Source of the DNA: Pocillopora verrucosa
Taxonomy: Eukaryota; Cnidaria; Anthozoa; Scleractinia; Pocilloporidae
Assembly (NCBI RefSeq): GCF_036669915.1
Contig: NC_089324.1
Span: 7,188,244 to 7,252,243, forward strand
Direction of reading: 5' to 3'
Length of the DNA: 64,000 nt
Shown here piece after piece: positions 37,568 to 49,800 of this stretch. How positions within the stretch are numbered: the stretch's first letter is position 1; every line of letters begins with the position of its first letter. The position numbers were made by a program, and so were the translations under genes. The notes under the pieces are model-generated. The model did no database searches and was not told the DNA's origin. It saw nothing but the letters and a program-made list of their open reading frames with translations.

Positions 37568-38560
37568 GACAACCAATGCATTAAATGGGATATGTTAACC
37601 TGTAGTTTGGGCACTGTGCTGAACTTCCATTTTTTGGTAAAAATGTAAAAATTGCTATAAAAAGTTACTGATTGTTCTCCACTGTAATTGATAGGAAGCA
37701 GAGCATGTGGTGCTAAAAGCCAAAAAATCACACATTGTTTTGGGTCACAAACTTTCATATTTGATGTGAGGAAATTTAAGTAATTCAATATGCAGACAAT
37801 GTCTGCTGTGATTGTCTCCTGTGACTTTTAATATATAGTTTCCAGGCTTAGTCTCTTGACTAAATCAAAATCTGTTGATTTTACTGTACCTGTCAAGAAC
37901 AACAAGCAAGCTATAATACTAGCTATCTCTCATGTGGCTTACAAGCATGAAATTTGGCACACAATTTGCTTATACCCTGCCAAATGATATAAGAAGGGGT
38001 GCCCATGTCAATCTCCTCACGCTTCCGTTTTAAAGAGATCTTTAGTATGCGGAATTCCAAACCGACTACAAGACTGCCGCTCATGCTTCGCTCGACCATC
38101 CAAGATGGCGGCGCCCTTGCCGATCATTTCATCAAAGAAAATGTCTTTGGAAAATTATCTTTAGAACATAAAATAAATATATTTTTTATCTATTAGCATG
38201 GTTTTAAGCCTGGTTTGAGTGGTAGTTATCCTAATTAAAATGCTCCTGTTTGAGTTCGACTAGTTCATCGTGAAAGTAAAATATCTGTGAGTACCTTACG
38301 CAAGAAATCTTTTAATTTGTATTTCATGCCGTTGGACAGGTTGTTTCAATCCTTTTTATTGTTTTAAAGCAGTGACTGGTTGTTTTAATTTAGACAGTAG
38401 GCCATTTTGGTGCTTTGTTCTTTTATCTCTGTAGGTATAACAAATAGTTAATTGTTAGAATTATATGGAGAAAAACGGTAATTTTGATTCAAGTAATAAG
38501 AACTTTGTTACCTTGTAGAAATTTTGAAATAGCATTTGTCCTCTAGGAGCTTTAACTGTA

Positions 38561-40012
38561 ATGTCACTTGATTGGAAAAAGTGCATCATTTGTCAGGAGT
38601 CCACGAGAGAAGCATTAAAGTGTTCCCTAAACAGCAATGGATCACCTGAAGATAACCGACAAACGTATTTGACTTTCTTTCAAAATGTGAATAGCATTCG
38701 GGAAGCAAATGCTTTACCCACGGAGCTTAAATTTGGCGACGATGTTGATGTAACTGCCTTTGTCAAGGTTCTTGGCACAAGTCCTGTAACCTCAAGTTTA
38801 GCCTTTCAAAGCTTAAGAAAGCTCAAGAGCGTGCAGGCCGAAAACGAGGCGAAGACAGCAGAGCAGACGAGGAGGGAAGACCCGCATCGAAACGCAGGAA
38901 ACGCCAGTCTAACTCTGAAGAGCAGTCACAATGTTTATTATGTTCAGGTGGAGGCGACAGCGATAAGCTTCAATGTCTCTCGATGCTGGAAACTGATAAG
39001 AGCGTCCGTCGAATAACCCTTGAACTGGAGGATTTTGAATTGTTACAATATACAGGTCGTATATCAGAGGAAGAATTAATTACTATTGAAGCAAAATACC
39101 ATCTGAAATGCCCAATCTCTTTGAAAAATCGGTACAGATCACTCTGTACGCAGAAAGTGCAATGTTCAAGTGATAGAGTGGACGATGAAAAAATGGACGA
39201 GTCAATCGCATTTGTCGAGCTGGTTGAGTACATTGAAGGATGTGTGGAAAACGGAACTCATCTGTTTAAACTTTCTGAGCTGTCGTCGTTGTACATCCAG
39301 AGGCTTAAAGATCTTGGAATTAAAAAGACCACAAATAAAACCAAGTTAAAGAATTCTTTGTTGGAACATTACAATGGGAGAACAAACTGATGGAAGAAAC
39401 ACTCGCTTAGTTTTTAACGAGGCAATAAGTACTTTACAGAAGACGCTGAAATTCTAGCGAGGGCTGCAACGATTGTAAGGAAAGACATTTTTGCTCACAA
39501 AGGATTTTATTTTTCTGGATTTTTTCCAATGGACTGCCAATCGTAATATTTACCATCTAGCTGGAGGTCTCTGATTTCTATCATTCTAAATGGACTTAAC
39601 ATAAGGGATCTAGTGCAGTCAGAAAACCAAGCATGTCTAACAGTCTGCGAAACGATTATCTTCAACACTAAGAAGAGGTCCTACAAGACCAAAACTGGTC
39701 AAACTCGCCACTCGGCATCTCGTGAGCCACCTCTATCTCTTGGCCTAAGCATAGCATAGCTCGACCAGAAGTAAAACACTCATGGAAAAGATGTATCAAA
39801 TGGGGATTTCTGTTTCCTACGATCGCATCATGGAAATAGAAGACTGGCTAATGTCGTCTCTTTGCGAGTGCTACAGGGAAGATGGATGTGTATCGCCTGC
39901 TTGTTTAAGAAAAGGAATATTTTCAGTGGGTGTGCTTGATAACCTTGATCATAATCCCAGCTCTACGACATCAGTATCCTCATGTCACGGAACTGGTATC
40001 AGCATCCTTTAG
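38561..40012 (+). pseudogene. Decayed Cys/His-rich multicopy family gene
   Basis: Pieces of one long protein are spread over frames. 38,561-38,776 has WKKCIICQES and a region about 40 residues long headed RQTYLTFFQNV. A one-base frame change near 38,775 gives WHKSCNLKF and then a basic linker. Next is a second module QCLLC ... KYHLKC (about 38,929-39,108), then VELVEYIEG and a C-terminal helix to TGA (39,388-39,390). Downstream sequence continues the same family: DAEILARAATIVRKDIF (about 39,441), interrupted by stops; KKRSYKTKTGQTRHSASREP (about 39,672); and SYDRIMEIEDWL ... LDNLDHNPSSTTS (39,782-40,012). I know this layout (two CxxC...HxxC modules, then the DNLDHNPSSTT motif) from uncharacterised, highly multiplied cnidarian proteins. 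Function unknown. Several stops and frame changes make this copy dead. Confidence 0.75.
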
Positions 40013-40084
40013 TGAAGTGATAAAAACAAGATAAAATTGCAAAAATTGCGAAAAATCGTTTTAAATAGTGGTAAAATGACTCTG

Positions 40085-40395
40085 TTGAAAATCGTACCAC
40101 AGGTAGTCCAACTCTCATTGGTGATGTCTTGGGCTTTATCTCGTAGCTCTTGTCCTAAGTGCTGTGCTTCTTGCGTTGTAGATTCCAGTTTCCCTCCGAG
40201 TTCATCTTTGATGTCTTGGGCTTTACCTCGAAGCTCTTGTCCTATGTGCTGTACTTCATGCGCTGTAGATTCTACTTTCCCTCCGAGCTCATCTTTAATA
40301 TCTTGAGCTTCTTCTCAAACTTCTTGTCTTAAGTATGGAGCTTCTTTGTCCAATTGCTTCACTGAAGATTCTATTTTTTTGTTGATGTTTTCGTT
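40085..40395 (-). repeat. 87-bp (29-residue) helical repeats, minus strand
   Basis: Two good units and one poorer one. In the minus frame each unit reads like QDIKDELGGKVESTAHEVQH followed by IGQELRGKA, with a spacing of 87 bases (GATGTCTTGGGCTTTA at 40,122, GATGTCTTGGGCTTTA again at 40,209). The pattern is amphipathic and reminiscent of LEA_4 or apolipoprotein-like helical repeats. A TGA interrupts the link to the upstream third unit (near 40,316). No start or flanking exon found; it is probably a gene fragment. Confidence 0.6.
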
Positions 40396-41342
40396 AAAAA
40401 ATAGGAAACTTAGGAAAGAATTCACAGCTCTGATATTGAAAATATACCTACCTTAATTGCGATAGAGCAGCTTAGGAAATTTAAGTGGAAAAGCAATTTA
40501 AAAATTTCTGCTTATCTATGCAAGCTTGGTGTGGAAACTATCGTATAAAAGGAAATTGAAATTATGAGTATAAACTCAGCTGCCAACTACCATAAGAATC
40601 AATTTTTCCAGAAAGACCATTAACACTTATATTTACCTAAAATTTCACTAGTAATGGTGAACAAAAGTACCTACATGCAGGTGTACAATAAAAGCAAGCA
40701 ACAAAACAAACATCTTTTAGTTTACTACTCAAAAGCTACTGTGGCTTTTTTTTAATTTTTTTTTCTTTTTTACTTACTAGAATCAAAGAACTTGAATGAA
40801 CTCGAATAAATTGAAAATGGTTAAATATGGGAAGTTTACGAATAATATGTCCCAAACAAACACGGAAGAATCAGTAAATTTTCCCGTAACAGAGCTTACT
40901 TAGGATAGTGGCGAGAAGATAGTGCAGAAGAATGCGGTCAGAATTCCGTGGCTGAAGAAGAATTGTTCATTGAGAGAGCCTTAGAGATTAAACAGAGTTA
41001 CACAGAATTGTGTACTGGAGAACCGAGTAATTAGAGAAAAAAGTGAAAAAGACAGTGCGAGAGTCTCGGTGCCTTTCGTCGAGCGTGGTGTGTTCGATAG
41101 TTAGTTCCCCCGATTCGATAGTCGTAACAGTACTATGAACTTTGGTCATGTGTCAGTAAAGACAGAGTTAACAGTAAAAGACAAGCTGCTCATTGGGGAC
41201 CCAACGGAGTACAAAATGTCTAATACCCTTTATAAAGCTTCCCTTGCGGGCTAGTCTCCCTAACTGGAGCCTGTGGTTATTTTAAGTAAGGCTATCACTG
41301 AGAAGAGAAAAAGAAAATTCGAGCATTTATCACCAAATTTGT

Positions 41343-44300
41343 TCAAGATGGAATCTCCTTTGGGAGAGTATTGTTTCCATCTTCCAGATAAACGCGAAAA
41401 GCTCTCTCCACGGCAGCGACTCCGAAAAACGACTGCAAAACTTTCACCACTACTAGCTTAGTTGAGCTTGCAAAATCTTCGTAATTCTCCCGCACGAACT
41501 CCACCATCCGTGAAAGTTCGAAGTCAACAGCTACCACCTCTTCGTGCTCATACTTATCTTTAGGGCCCATCGTGAACCGAGAACCGAGCTGCTCGAACGT
41601 TAGTCGCCTCTCGGGAGCCACTCGTTCATCCGACAGGTCCACGTAACCACAGCAACCCCATTCATGCGTATCGAACTTGAGGTACACGGTTGTGAGGCAA
41701 AGAGCGCTGATGTCGCTGCCTTTCAACTCTACTCGCAGCTTTTCTTCCAGTCCTCTCACGGCGGTCTGAATTAGATTCACGTAAGGCTTGCCGTCTTTAT
41801 AGATGTAGTCCTTGACTGAAACACTTTCCACAGCCCCGCAGGTAAACTTGCTTGGGGTAGGCATTCCCTCTGAAAAATAACGAGGGAAAAAATAAGCAAT
41901 ATTTTATGCGCTACATTTTTCGTTGGTCTATTCTAGGATTGCTCATCGTTATGTTTACAGTCTCGTTATTAAGTATCGCGAATTTCTCTGCATTTGGACC
42001 CCCCCCCAAAAAAAAATAGGAGAACGGGCCTTAGATGAAACAAAGCTGATGTGTGTCAAAAATCTAAAAGCCTCAGTTTTGAGTTTCGTTAGCTTACCTT
42101 GTTCGTGTTGGTGTTGTGTTGTTAAATTCAAATATTCATATTCAGTGCTAAGAGACAAGGGATTGTATAAAGGGGACACGAGTTCATTACATGTAAACCT
42201 CAATAAACAAATTTGTTGTGGTGGCTTGTTGTTCAGCTGATAATGATTGAAATGACAACTGCTACTTAATCAACATTAAATATTTTTGAGGGGAATTGAC
42301 TAAAATCATCGGTGGAATAGGCTCGTGGAAAACTTTTTCCTCTCTTAGTCAAGGATTGGTGTGAAAAAAAACAATCTTGTTACCTGCAGCTGGGATCCCT
42401 GTTCGCCAGATTTTCCCGCCATATGGATCACGCGACCTTCGTGACACGGAATGTTTTGTGTAATGGCGGTCGTTTGGTTGTTTTGTTATCGATACGTACA
42501 TTTTGGTCCGTACATAAAAATCTATTTGGGTGGCTTTAAATGGAGATGTATTGGAGTCAGATATCATTTTCCTTTTAATCAAAATCTAAACTCGTAAACA
42601 GTTACAGAACTCTTAACAAAAGGCCAAAAAGGGTGTTTGAACAAAATAGGTACCTCGATTAGCCCTTCTACCGAAGATAAATTTCTGAGGTTTGTCCGCG
42701 GTCAGGACAGCGACATGGAGGCCGAAAGATGTGCTGAATACCGGATGGACTGTGGTCTTACACACAACAAACTCTCTCTTTTTAGAGTCTTCTAGGTTCC
42801 TCCAGATCTCCCGAACGGCTCTATGATGACAGTAGGTTGATTGTCCAAACATCAGTTGTATTTCTTGTCTTTCTTCTTCCTCCTCCTGAGAGGTAATCAA
42901 TGTTTTGAGGGCAATGGAAGGATTGTCTGCGATCTTTTTGTCGATAGCATCCTAGACGCACACAAAGAAAATCATTCAAGAGCGGCGACAGATCCAGAGA
43001 AAAGGTCCGGCATTCCCCTACATAAGGGTTTTTTTAACCATCTAACGAATCCAAAATTCTTGAAACGACAGATTGCATGTTAATTTTACAATATAAAGTA
43101 TCTTTAAATGCTAGACTATCAACTTGTCTTGTAATATTGCTTAGCTTATCTATAAGAACAACAAATTCCTGTGTATATTGAGGCACAGCGTTTGGACACC
43201 ACTTATCAAAATTCCCTGGACCCTTCCCTGAGGAGAAATCTCTATAAGAAGTTTAATTTAACACTTTATCAACTGCAAGAACACTGAGACAAATCAAACG
43301 TCTGTTCTGTTCTCTGTACATTTTTACGGTGACGAAAGGGAGAATTTTTTAACGATGCGGAACTCCTTTACTCTCATAATCTTAATGGTTGAGTCAGCAG
43401 TGATAATATAAGGAAATATTAGAATATTAGGTGCTGGCCTGAATGTTCTAATAAAAAAAAGTTCTTATGAAAAAAAGAGATGCTAATTTATTTTGAGGCA
43501 CTCGTTGTAATTTCCATTGTCTGAAACTGTTTTTCTTCGCCGTCCTATCTTGTACGTACAAAAAACCATATGTCAATGCAAAATCTTGTCTTCATATATG
43601 TACCTGCCTAAATCTTCCGTAGTGCTCCCTATACTTCCGTTCATAAACCCACTCCTTTGGCACGTCGTTGTACTCCTTATTGCCAACCTCTACAGGGCAC
43701 AACAGACACTCAGGGGGGAATCCCTGGGGACGAACTGCTGTCTTAAAGTACCCTTCACTGGACTGTTGGTTAAAGAGGACAAATCAATCAAGACATACAT
43801 AGGATAAGACGGAGAAGCTTAGTGTAAGAAGCCTACGAGCTGACCTTCATTATTAGCGTGGAGGCAAGAGCGTCTCAACTCCCACGGGAAAGCTTCAGGC
43901 ATCGAGCAAAGCGCGCTGTCTGCAAATGGGTCTGGCACCAATAAAATTAGTTTCAGACCCCTCACAAACCTCTCGCTGGCGAAGAAACACTCCTGCCGCA
44001 GCGCCAATAATCCCACGCAAATATTACTAAGCCATCAAAAACTGCGGAAATAGCAGTGCTGCTGTGCAAAAGATCACAAGTTCGTCGATGGGAAAATCGA
44101 CTTTGTCCAGAGTTTACAATATTTCTGGTGATACGCTAAGGCCAGAGTTTGAAAGTACCAACCCACAACAGTGTTGCTGGGCAAAAGACCACAAATTCGT
44201 CCAAAGGAAAATCAACTTTATCCAGCGTTTACAAAATTTCAGGTGATACACCAACAAGGCCAGAGTTTGAAAGTCCCAACCCATCACTTTTTACGAAGTT

Positions 44301-46359
44301 GTGAGGATATCATGTACTATAGGCATGCCATGCATGCAAGAGTTATTTATTGGGGGTGGGTGGATTACTTGAAACATTGTAAGTTATGTCTACATTTTTA
44401 CAGAAGGAAAGAAGAGTATTAACGCGGAAAAGAACGAAAATATCGAATTAACTCACACACACACAGGTATTTTGTGGTAGATTGTGTGTGTTGTGCGAAT
44501 AACTGTGACCAAAAATAAACTGTATTGGTGCCACAGATACCTGTTAGTACAAAATGCAGACTGCAGACCGGATACAAGGTACTAGGTACAAAATGTAGAC
44601 TGAGAATCTAAAGGATTTTTTCATCTGGTATGTGATAAAATGTCATCTTACAACTTGCTCAGCGTCACGCAATCGCTTTTCCGCGATCAGCTTTCACGAT
44701 TATTTTCATTATTGTGGTTGGAACATTCCTGGCCCATTTCTTGATCAAAATTGATCTTAATATAATTTCAAGCCTTTCTGTTGTCTTCTCACTTTGCACG
44801 CGAGTTGGTTGGTGTGATGTCTGTACAGATTTTACCAACGTAATGAAAATAGATGTAGATGTAGAAGTAAATGAATCCCTTTCTATCTTTAGGAAAAATT
44901 TACAAGATATACAGTTGTCCTCATCGTATGACTCAGCTGTTTGTTTTGTAAACAAATAGTCTAGTCACCGATATTCCCTTTTATTAAATTATTGATTACT
45001 TTTATAGCAATTATTCATCCTAGATAATTAATTTTTATTTCTTACCTATTACTTATTACTTATACATGTAAATTATGTCAATTTTTTATAGCAAATTTGC
45101 ATTTAAACGAGCTATTCACTCATATGCGATATGTGGTTAAATAAAGTTACTTACTTACTTACTTAAATGAGATGTCACTATTGAATATTCAACAGGCGCA
45201 ACATTCGAGAAATATTTGACAGCTTTGCACATGGTCCGCACTAACATCTTTTTAAGCGGTATGTGTTTATTTTGTCGACAAAAATGCGGACCGAGACCAA
45301 AACTGTTCCTTCGACTCGATACATTTTCGACGTTAGTAAATTACATCATATTTACTTACCTCCGTAAATCATTCATTCCAGATAACAAAATCAAATAAAC
45401 ATGCAAACGATAGTATCTGAATTCGTCCTTGGCCAAACACAAACGACTCCACAAGATCATTTTCTCCAGACATCGAAAACATACACTAAATCGTCCATTG
45501 TTAATTTTAATCGGACATTCATCTGGAGAAAGCACCGAGCAAACCAATCCAGAAAAATATAATCAACACACTCAACAAATCATGAATCTTGCAACACAGC
45601 TTGCCGTTAAAGAACTGCTCAAATCAAAATATTTGGTGCAATTCATCAACACCTCAAGCAATATTTGATTCATAATTTTTGCTCTCACTCTCGTCGGGAA
45701 GGAACAATAACCATGATCGTGCTACAGTGCACAGAGCTCCATTTTCTTTCGAGCAACTTTCCACCGTTTTCACAGCATGAGTAACAAGTTTATTACAAGT
45801 AATCTGATATCTTTCATCTGTCCAGTAGTAATCGCATTTCTCATAAAGCGCGGTAAAATACACGTTAAAGACACAGAAAAGCTAGCATTTCTCATTCTAA
45901 AAGACGATTCCAATTTGCCAACCGTTCTCTCCGAATCCCCCATTACTTCGTTGAAAGTTGAACACCTCTCAAACCAAAGAACAAAAACGACGCTCTGATT
46001 GGTGCGAGATACATACCCTAGTGCGGCGATCTGATTGGTGCGAGATACATTCCTTAAACGATCTGATTGGTGCGAGCAACATACCACTCTCTGTACGCTA
46101 ACATAGATATTATTAAAAAGAAAACAAAACAAAAACTTAAAAATAGTAGGGCCCAGCTTAGGCATCGAAACAAATAATACAACACCTGCCCGCACTAATT
46201 ACCACTACTCCATTACCACTAATTACTACCGCGGCATTACCTCGTCCACCAAGCTCTCAGCAACGAAGACATAAGTATTCTGGAGGAACCCACAGGAAAA
46301 GAACTCAGCGCTTTTGGCTTCGGTTTGGTACGGGTTAACATCACCTTCAAGAAAAAACT
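41343..46359 (-). CDS. Kinase-Nudix gene copy B, exons 6-9 (linker and Nudix-like domain)
   Basis: Exons: 46359-46241, 43762-43604, 42951-42654, 41869-41343 (stop TGA). Phases 1, 0, 0, 1 agree at every join, and exon 6 begins with two bases that complete a codon from kinase exon 5 (G|AG, Glu). Fused numbering about 391-757. The linker contains ECLLC and WVYERKYREHYGRF. Then FSTSFGLHVAVLTADKPQKF and FGRRANR resemble the first strands of a Nudix fold. GAVES ... RGLEEKLRV (about 594-629) is a degenerate Nudix box: Arg-Glu-U-X-Glu-Glu becomes R-G-L-E-E-K, so one metal-binding Glu is Lys here. Nudix proteins hydrolyse or bind nucleoside-diphosphate-linked compounds; this one may bind rather than cleave (inference). 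It could be a separate gene, but no own start codon was found. Confidence 0.7.
44325..46150. other. 1.8-kb insertion in copy B intron 6, origin unknown
   Basis: Copy A passes from the equivalent of 44,325 to 46,150 within about 100 bases; copy B has this extra block. It contains an ACTT tandem run (about 45,149-45,164) and motif-free short frames on both strands. It is probably a mobile element, but no ends or coding motifs were recognised. Confidence 0.5.
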
Positions 46360-46603
46360 CTGGTAAGCCATGTGTTAAAGATTAAAAATTTTACATTTAG
46401 ATGATGAAAGTGATGTTTGCATACGATAAAATAAAAATAAGAACAAAAAAACTATTGCAAAATGACAAAGAAATGGATAAAAAACGCTTAAATCTTTTGA
46501 GCAGGGCAGAATAACTTTTCTAATCCAGTAAATGACGAATCAAAGGAGATATTCAAACATTCCGATTGGCACTAAACACGATTGCCAATTCAAAAGTTGG
46601 TTG

Positions 46604-46672
46604 GGAATTCCAATAGCTCGTGTATAAAGTGCTTGTTCTGTTTAATCATGGCACGCAGTTCCTGGTCAAGAA
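46604..46672 (-). other. Possible alternative terminal exon between the kinase and Nudix halves
   Basis: After an acceptor-like TTCTTGACCAG, a frame reads ELRAMIKQNKHFIHELLEF and ends PTNF stop. The copy A equivalent (about 29,949-30,026) keeps the same frame, stop and ends (ELRAMIKQNKH ... FPTNF) despite length change, which suggests coding constraint. Its phase (0) does not fit the exon 5 donor, so its parent transcript is unclear. Confidence 0.35.
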
Positions 46673-46867
46673 AATTTTAGTTTGGCTTATTTTGACTTGT
46701 TTTTCCCTTTGCCGTTGGACTTGAAACGACGAAATTTACCAGTGTATTGACTTGACAAGAACAATTCTGGTCCCACAAGTTTTAACTGCGTAAAGAGAGT
46801 GAAGAAGTTTTCGTTGAGAAGTATATCTATAAGCAACAATTGCCAGTGAGAGTAAATGAAAGTAAAT

Positions 46868-49800
46868 TTAACTTTTGGAAACTTTACCACTAAAATACTC
46901 CGAAACCAGTTCGTCTGCTGTTGGTCTCATCTCAGGATTTTCCATACGACAGTCCTCGATAACTTTTCTCAATAAACCACCCAGTTCTTCGGGCAACTCC
47001 ACTCTGTCCTCCTTCTTTATCAAGTTGTTTTGAATACCTAATACACTAACAGAGTTTGTACCCTGCCACGGTGTATTTCCTGTTAACGTATAGGCTACTA
47101 CTTGTCCATACGAGTAGATGTCAGCGCGTAGATAAAAAAGTTCGTCACCAAAGCCTGTGTGCTCTTCTTCCACGGTTTCATTTTCTGTTGTGTCTGTCAG
47201 TTCTGGGTGAAGAAAGTAGCAGTTTGTTTGTAATGCTAACGTACTCATTCTGGATGAAAAACCATTCATTACTGGTAATATTTCACCAGCTATTTGGAGG
47301 AAATTAAGTCATGCAGCGTAGGTTTTCACTTAAGTGAAGGAGGGGGTGCATTGGGGTCTATTAGAAACCGCAAAACCGTAGAAAAAATCATTCAAAAGCG
47401 TAAAAGCGCTAAAGAATGGGATCAAAACCGCAAACTGCTTGCGAAACCGTCAAAACTGATAAATTTTTACGTACCAGTTATCAAAACTCTTATCGATCCG
47501 ATACAGTGATGATAAGTGGAACGTACAGAGGTTTTGCGGCATTCAAGATCAGTGGTGGTGCATATTTGCCGCTCAGATCGAAGGGAAACCGGAACCCAAA
47601 TAGGAAAAAACCCGAAAACCACATCGGATACCAAATCCAAAAACCCATTGGTGTTTTTTACGAATACCGAAAACGGAAAACTGCTAACTGCAATGAACAC
47701 CAAAACCGAAAAAATTCTGATCAAGGGTCAATGTTACCTTCTTTATTATACTCATTAGCTGTGATGTAACCATCCCACACATCAGGTGCTGTCCAACGTG
47801 CATGGAACAAAGACAGATCATTGCCATTCCTCTCAATTGTTCTTGATAAGCCAAAGTCTGCTAGTTTTACCCGCAAGCTTCTGATTTCCAACTTGATTAA
47901 TTTATGATTTAAAAATAAGGGAATAATCAAGATGATATTTATTGAATGTTTTCTAGTGATACTGACTGAGTTGTTTCACAGCTTAAAGATTGGACGATGT
48001 AGCATCAAAGTTTTTCAATATTTTTTCAACTCGTCTATTTTTTATCTTCTGTTTTATATTCAAATTTATTCAATGTTTTCCTTTCCTGGCAAACAGGTCT
48101 CAAAAAGGTAATAAAATTGCGGTAAGAGTGATTCTATAAACCCTTGAGTGTTTGCCGTGCAGCATATGTCCAAATAATTTGAGAAAAAAATTGACTCGCT
48201 GATTTTTTTTCTTTATTTCATTTTGATCTATTTTAACTAATTAATTAATCAATCATTTCTTTTCCCTTTTTGCATTTTTTCATTAAGCTACAGTCTGTCT
48301 TCTTTTTTTCTGACTGAAGTCTAAAACAGATGATTTCTACAGGAATCTCACCAGTATATTGTCAGGTTTTAAATCCCTGTGGCTTATTGGAGGATTCAAA
48401 CTGTGTAGGTACATCAAGCCATTGGCCATTCCTCTACCAATGGTCCACACTTGACTTTTAGGAAGTCCCCTAGATTCTGGAGTTTTGTGATCCTCGACAA
48501 ATCTGTAGAGGTTCTTAGGAATGTACTCCATCACCAGAAAAGGGCATCCTGCTTTAAGGGTGAATTTCTCATGTGTACTAACATTCTCAAATGAGACATC
48601 ACGCTCCAAAATGTTCATTCCTCTGAATGCAATAATGTTATCATGCCGAAAATCTCTGTGTATCAAAAATTTAAAATAATTTTAAAGAAGCTAGTAAGAA
48701 TGAATTTCCAAAGAGGGGTTTTAACTTTGAGTAAAATGTAACTGAGAGTAACTAGAATAATTTGATATTCAGTAGAATAATTAATAATGGTAATAGGACT
48801 AAGTGCAGTCCAATTCGGTTTGTAATCATATGAGTGATAAACAAGATCGGACGACCAAGAAGTGTGATTTGTTTATCATGAGTGTAGTGATTACAGACAG
48901 AATTGGACAACATGAAGTCCTATTACCAATTAATCAAAACTATGACAAAATTTGAGAAAGAAACTAGACATCGGAGATATGTTTTCATATGTGAGACAAC
49001 AACACATATTCATGACGCGTTCCGTCCACTTACACAGGCATGACCTGTTAACTGTCCCTTCAACTGTCCTTTTACACTGTCCAATTACAAGTATGATGTG
49101 TACACTGTCCCATAAGTGCTCAAATCAGGTTAGTGATAATCAATCACGTTCTCGAGAATTTGGTTATAACTAATCACATTCACGAGAATTTTGCTATAGT
49201 TTTGATTAAAAGCAGAAGAGGAGAAGTGGAGAACGAATGGTTCGAGCACTGAAGTCCAGGTCGAAAGATCCAAATTCAAGACCTGGCTGGCTCAATATGT
49301 TGTGCTCTTTGGCAAAGAGAATGTTGTGCTCCAAACAAAGTATACAGGTAAATAGGTACCAGGGTGTTGCTAAGGAAGTCTGGTGAAATGCTAAGGGGAG
49401 AGGGGGGGGGGGTAACCTTGCAATGGATTTCCATCCCATTCAGGGAAAGTGGTAACACTCCTAGTTGCTTCATGTTGATTTGGAAATCAGGACAAGCTTC
49501 AGCTGGGTGAGCCACTTGGCTCAAGAACAGACTAAAAGCATAAGAAAGACTGAAATAAATTTACTTGGCAAATAAAATCACTCAACTTCAACAAAAGGTT
49601 TGAAGAGAGGTTACCAATATTTTAAGCTAATGACTGTAACATTAAACTTTATCTATAGGAAGGGCGGAAATGAGGATGTTTAAAAGTTCACCTTAATAGA
49701 TTTCCTTCTGTAAGCAGAGATCTTGTTTCTTTAAGATTTTTTAACACTTTGACAGCAACATCATTCCCTTTAAGCTTAGTTTTATAAACACTTGAAAATC

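Larger units (their letters stand above)
25776..37940. repeat. Segmental duplication, copy A
   Basis: Copy A aligns in the same orientation with 40,892-57,745 over exons, introns and flanks. Start: AGCTTACTTAGGA at about 25,776 versus 40,896. End: the CAATATGCAGACAAT block at about 37,788 versus 57,629, with similarity fading near 37,940. Exon lengths match between copies except where copy A carries indels. Copy A contains a Penelope-like insertion that copy B lacks; copy B contains a 1.8-kb and a 3.4-kb insertion that copy A lacks. Confidence 0.9.

Noticed and set aside
44665..44959. Possible gene in the 1.8-kb insertion
   Set aside because: Overlapping frames on both strands, no motifs, absent from copy A; more likely part of an unrecognised repeat.
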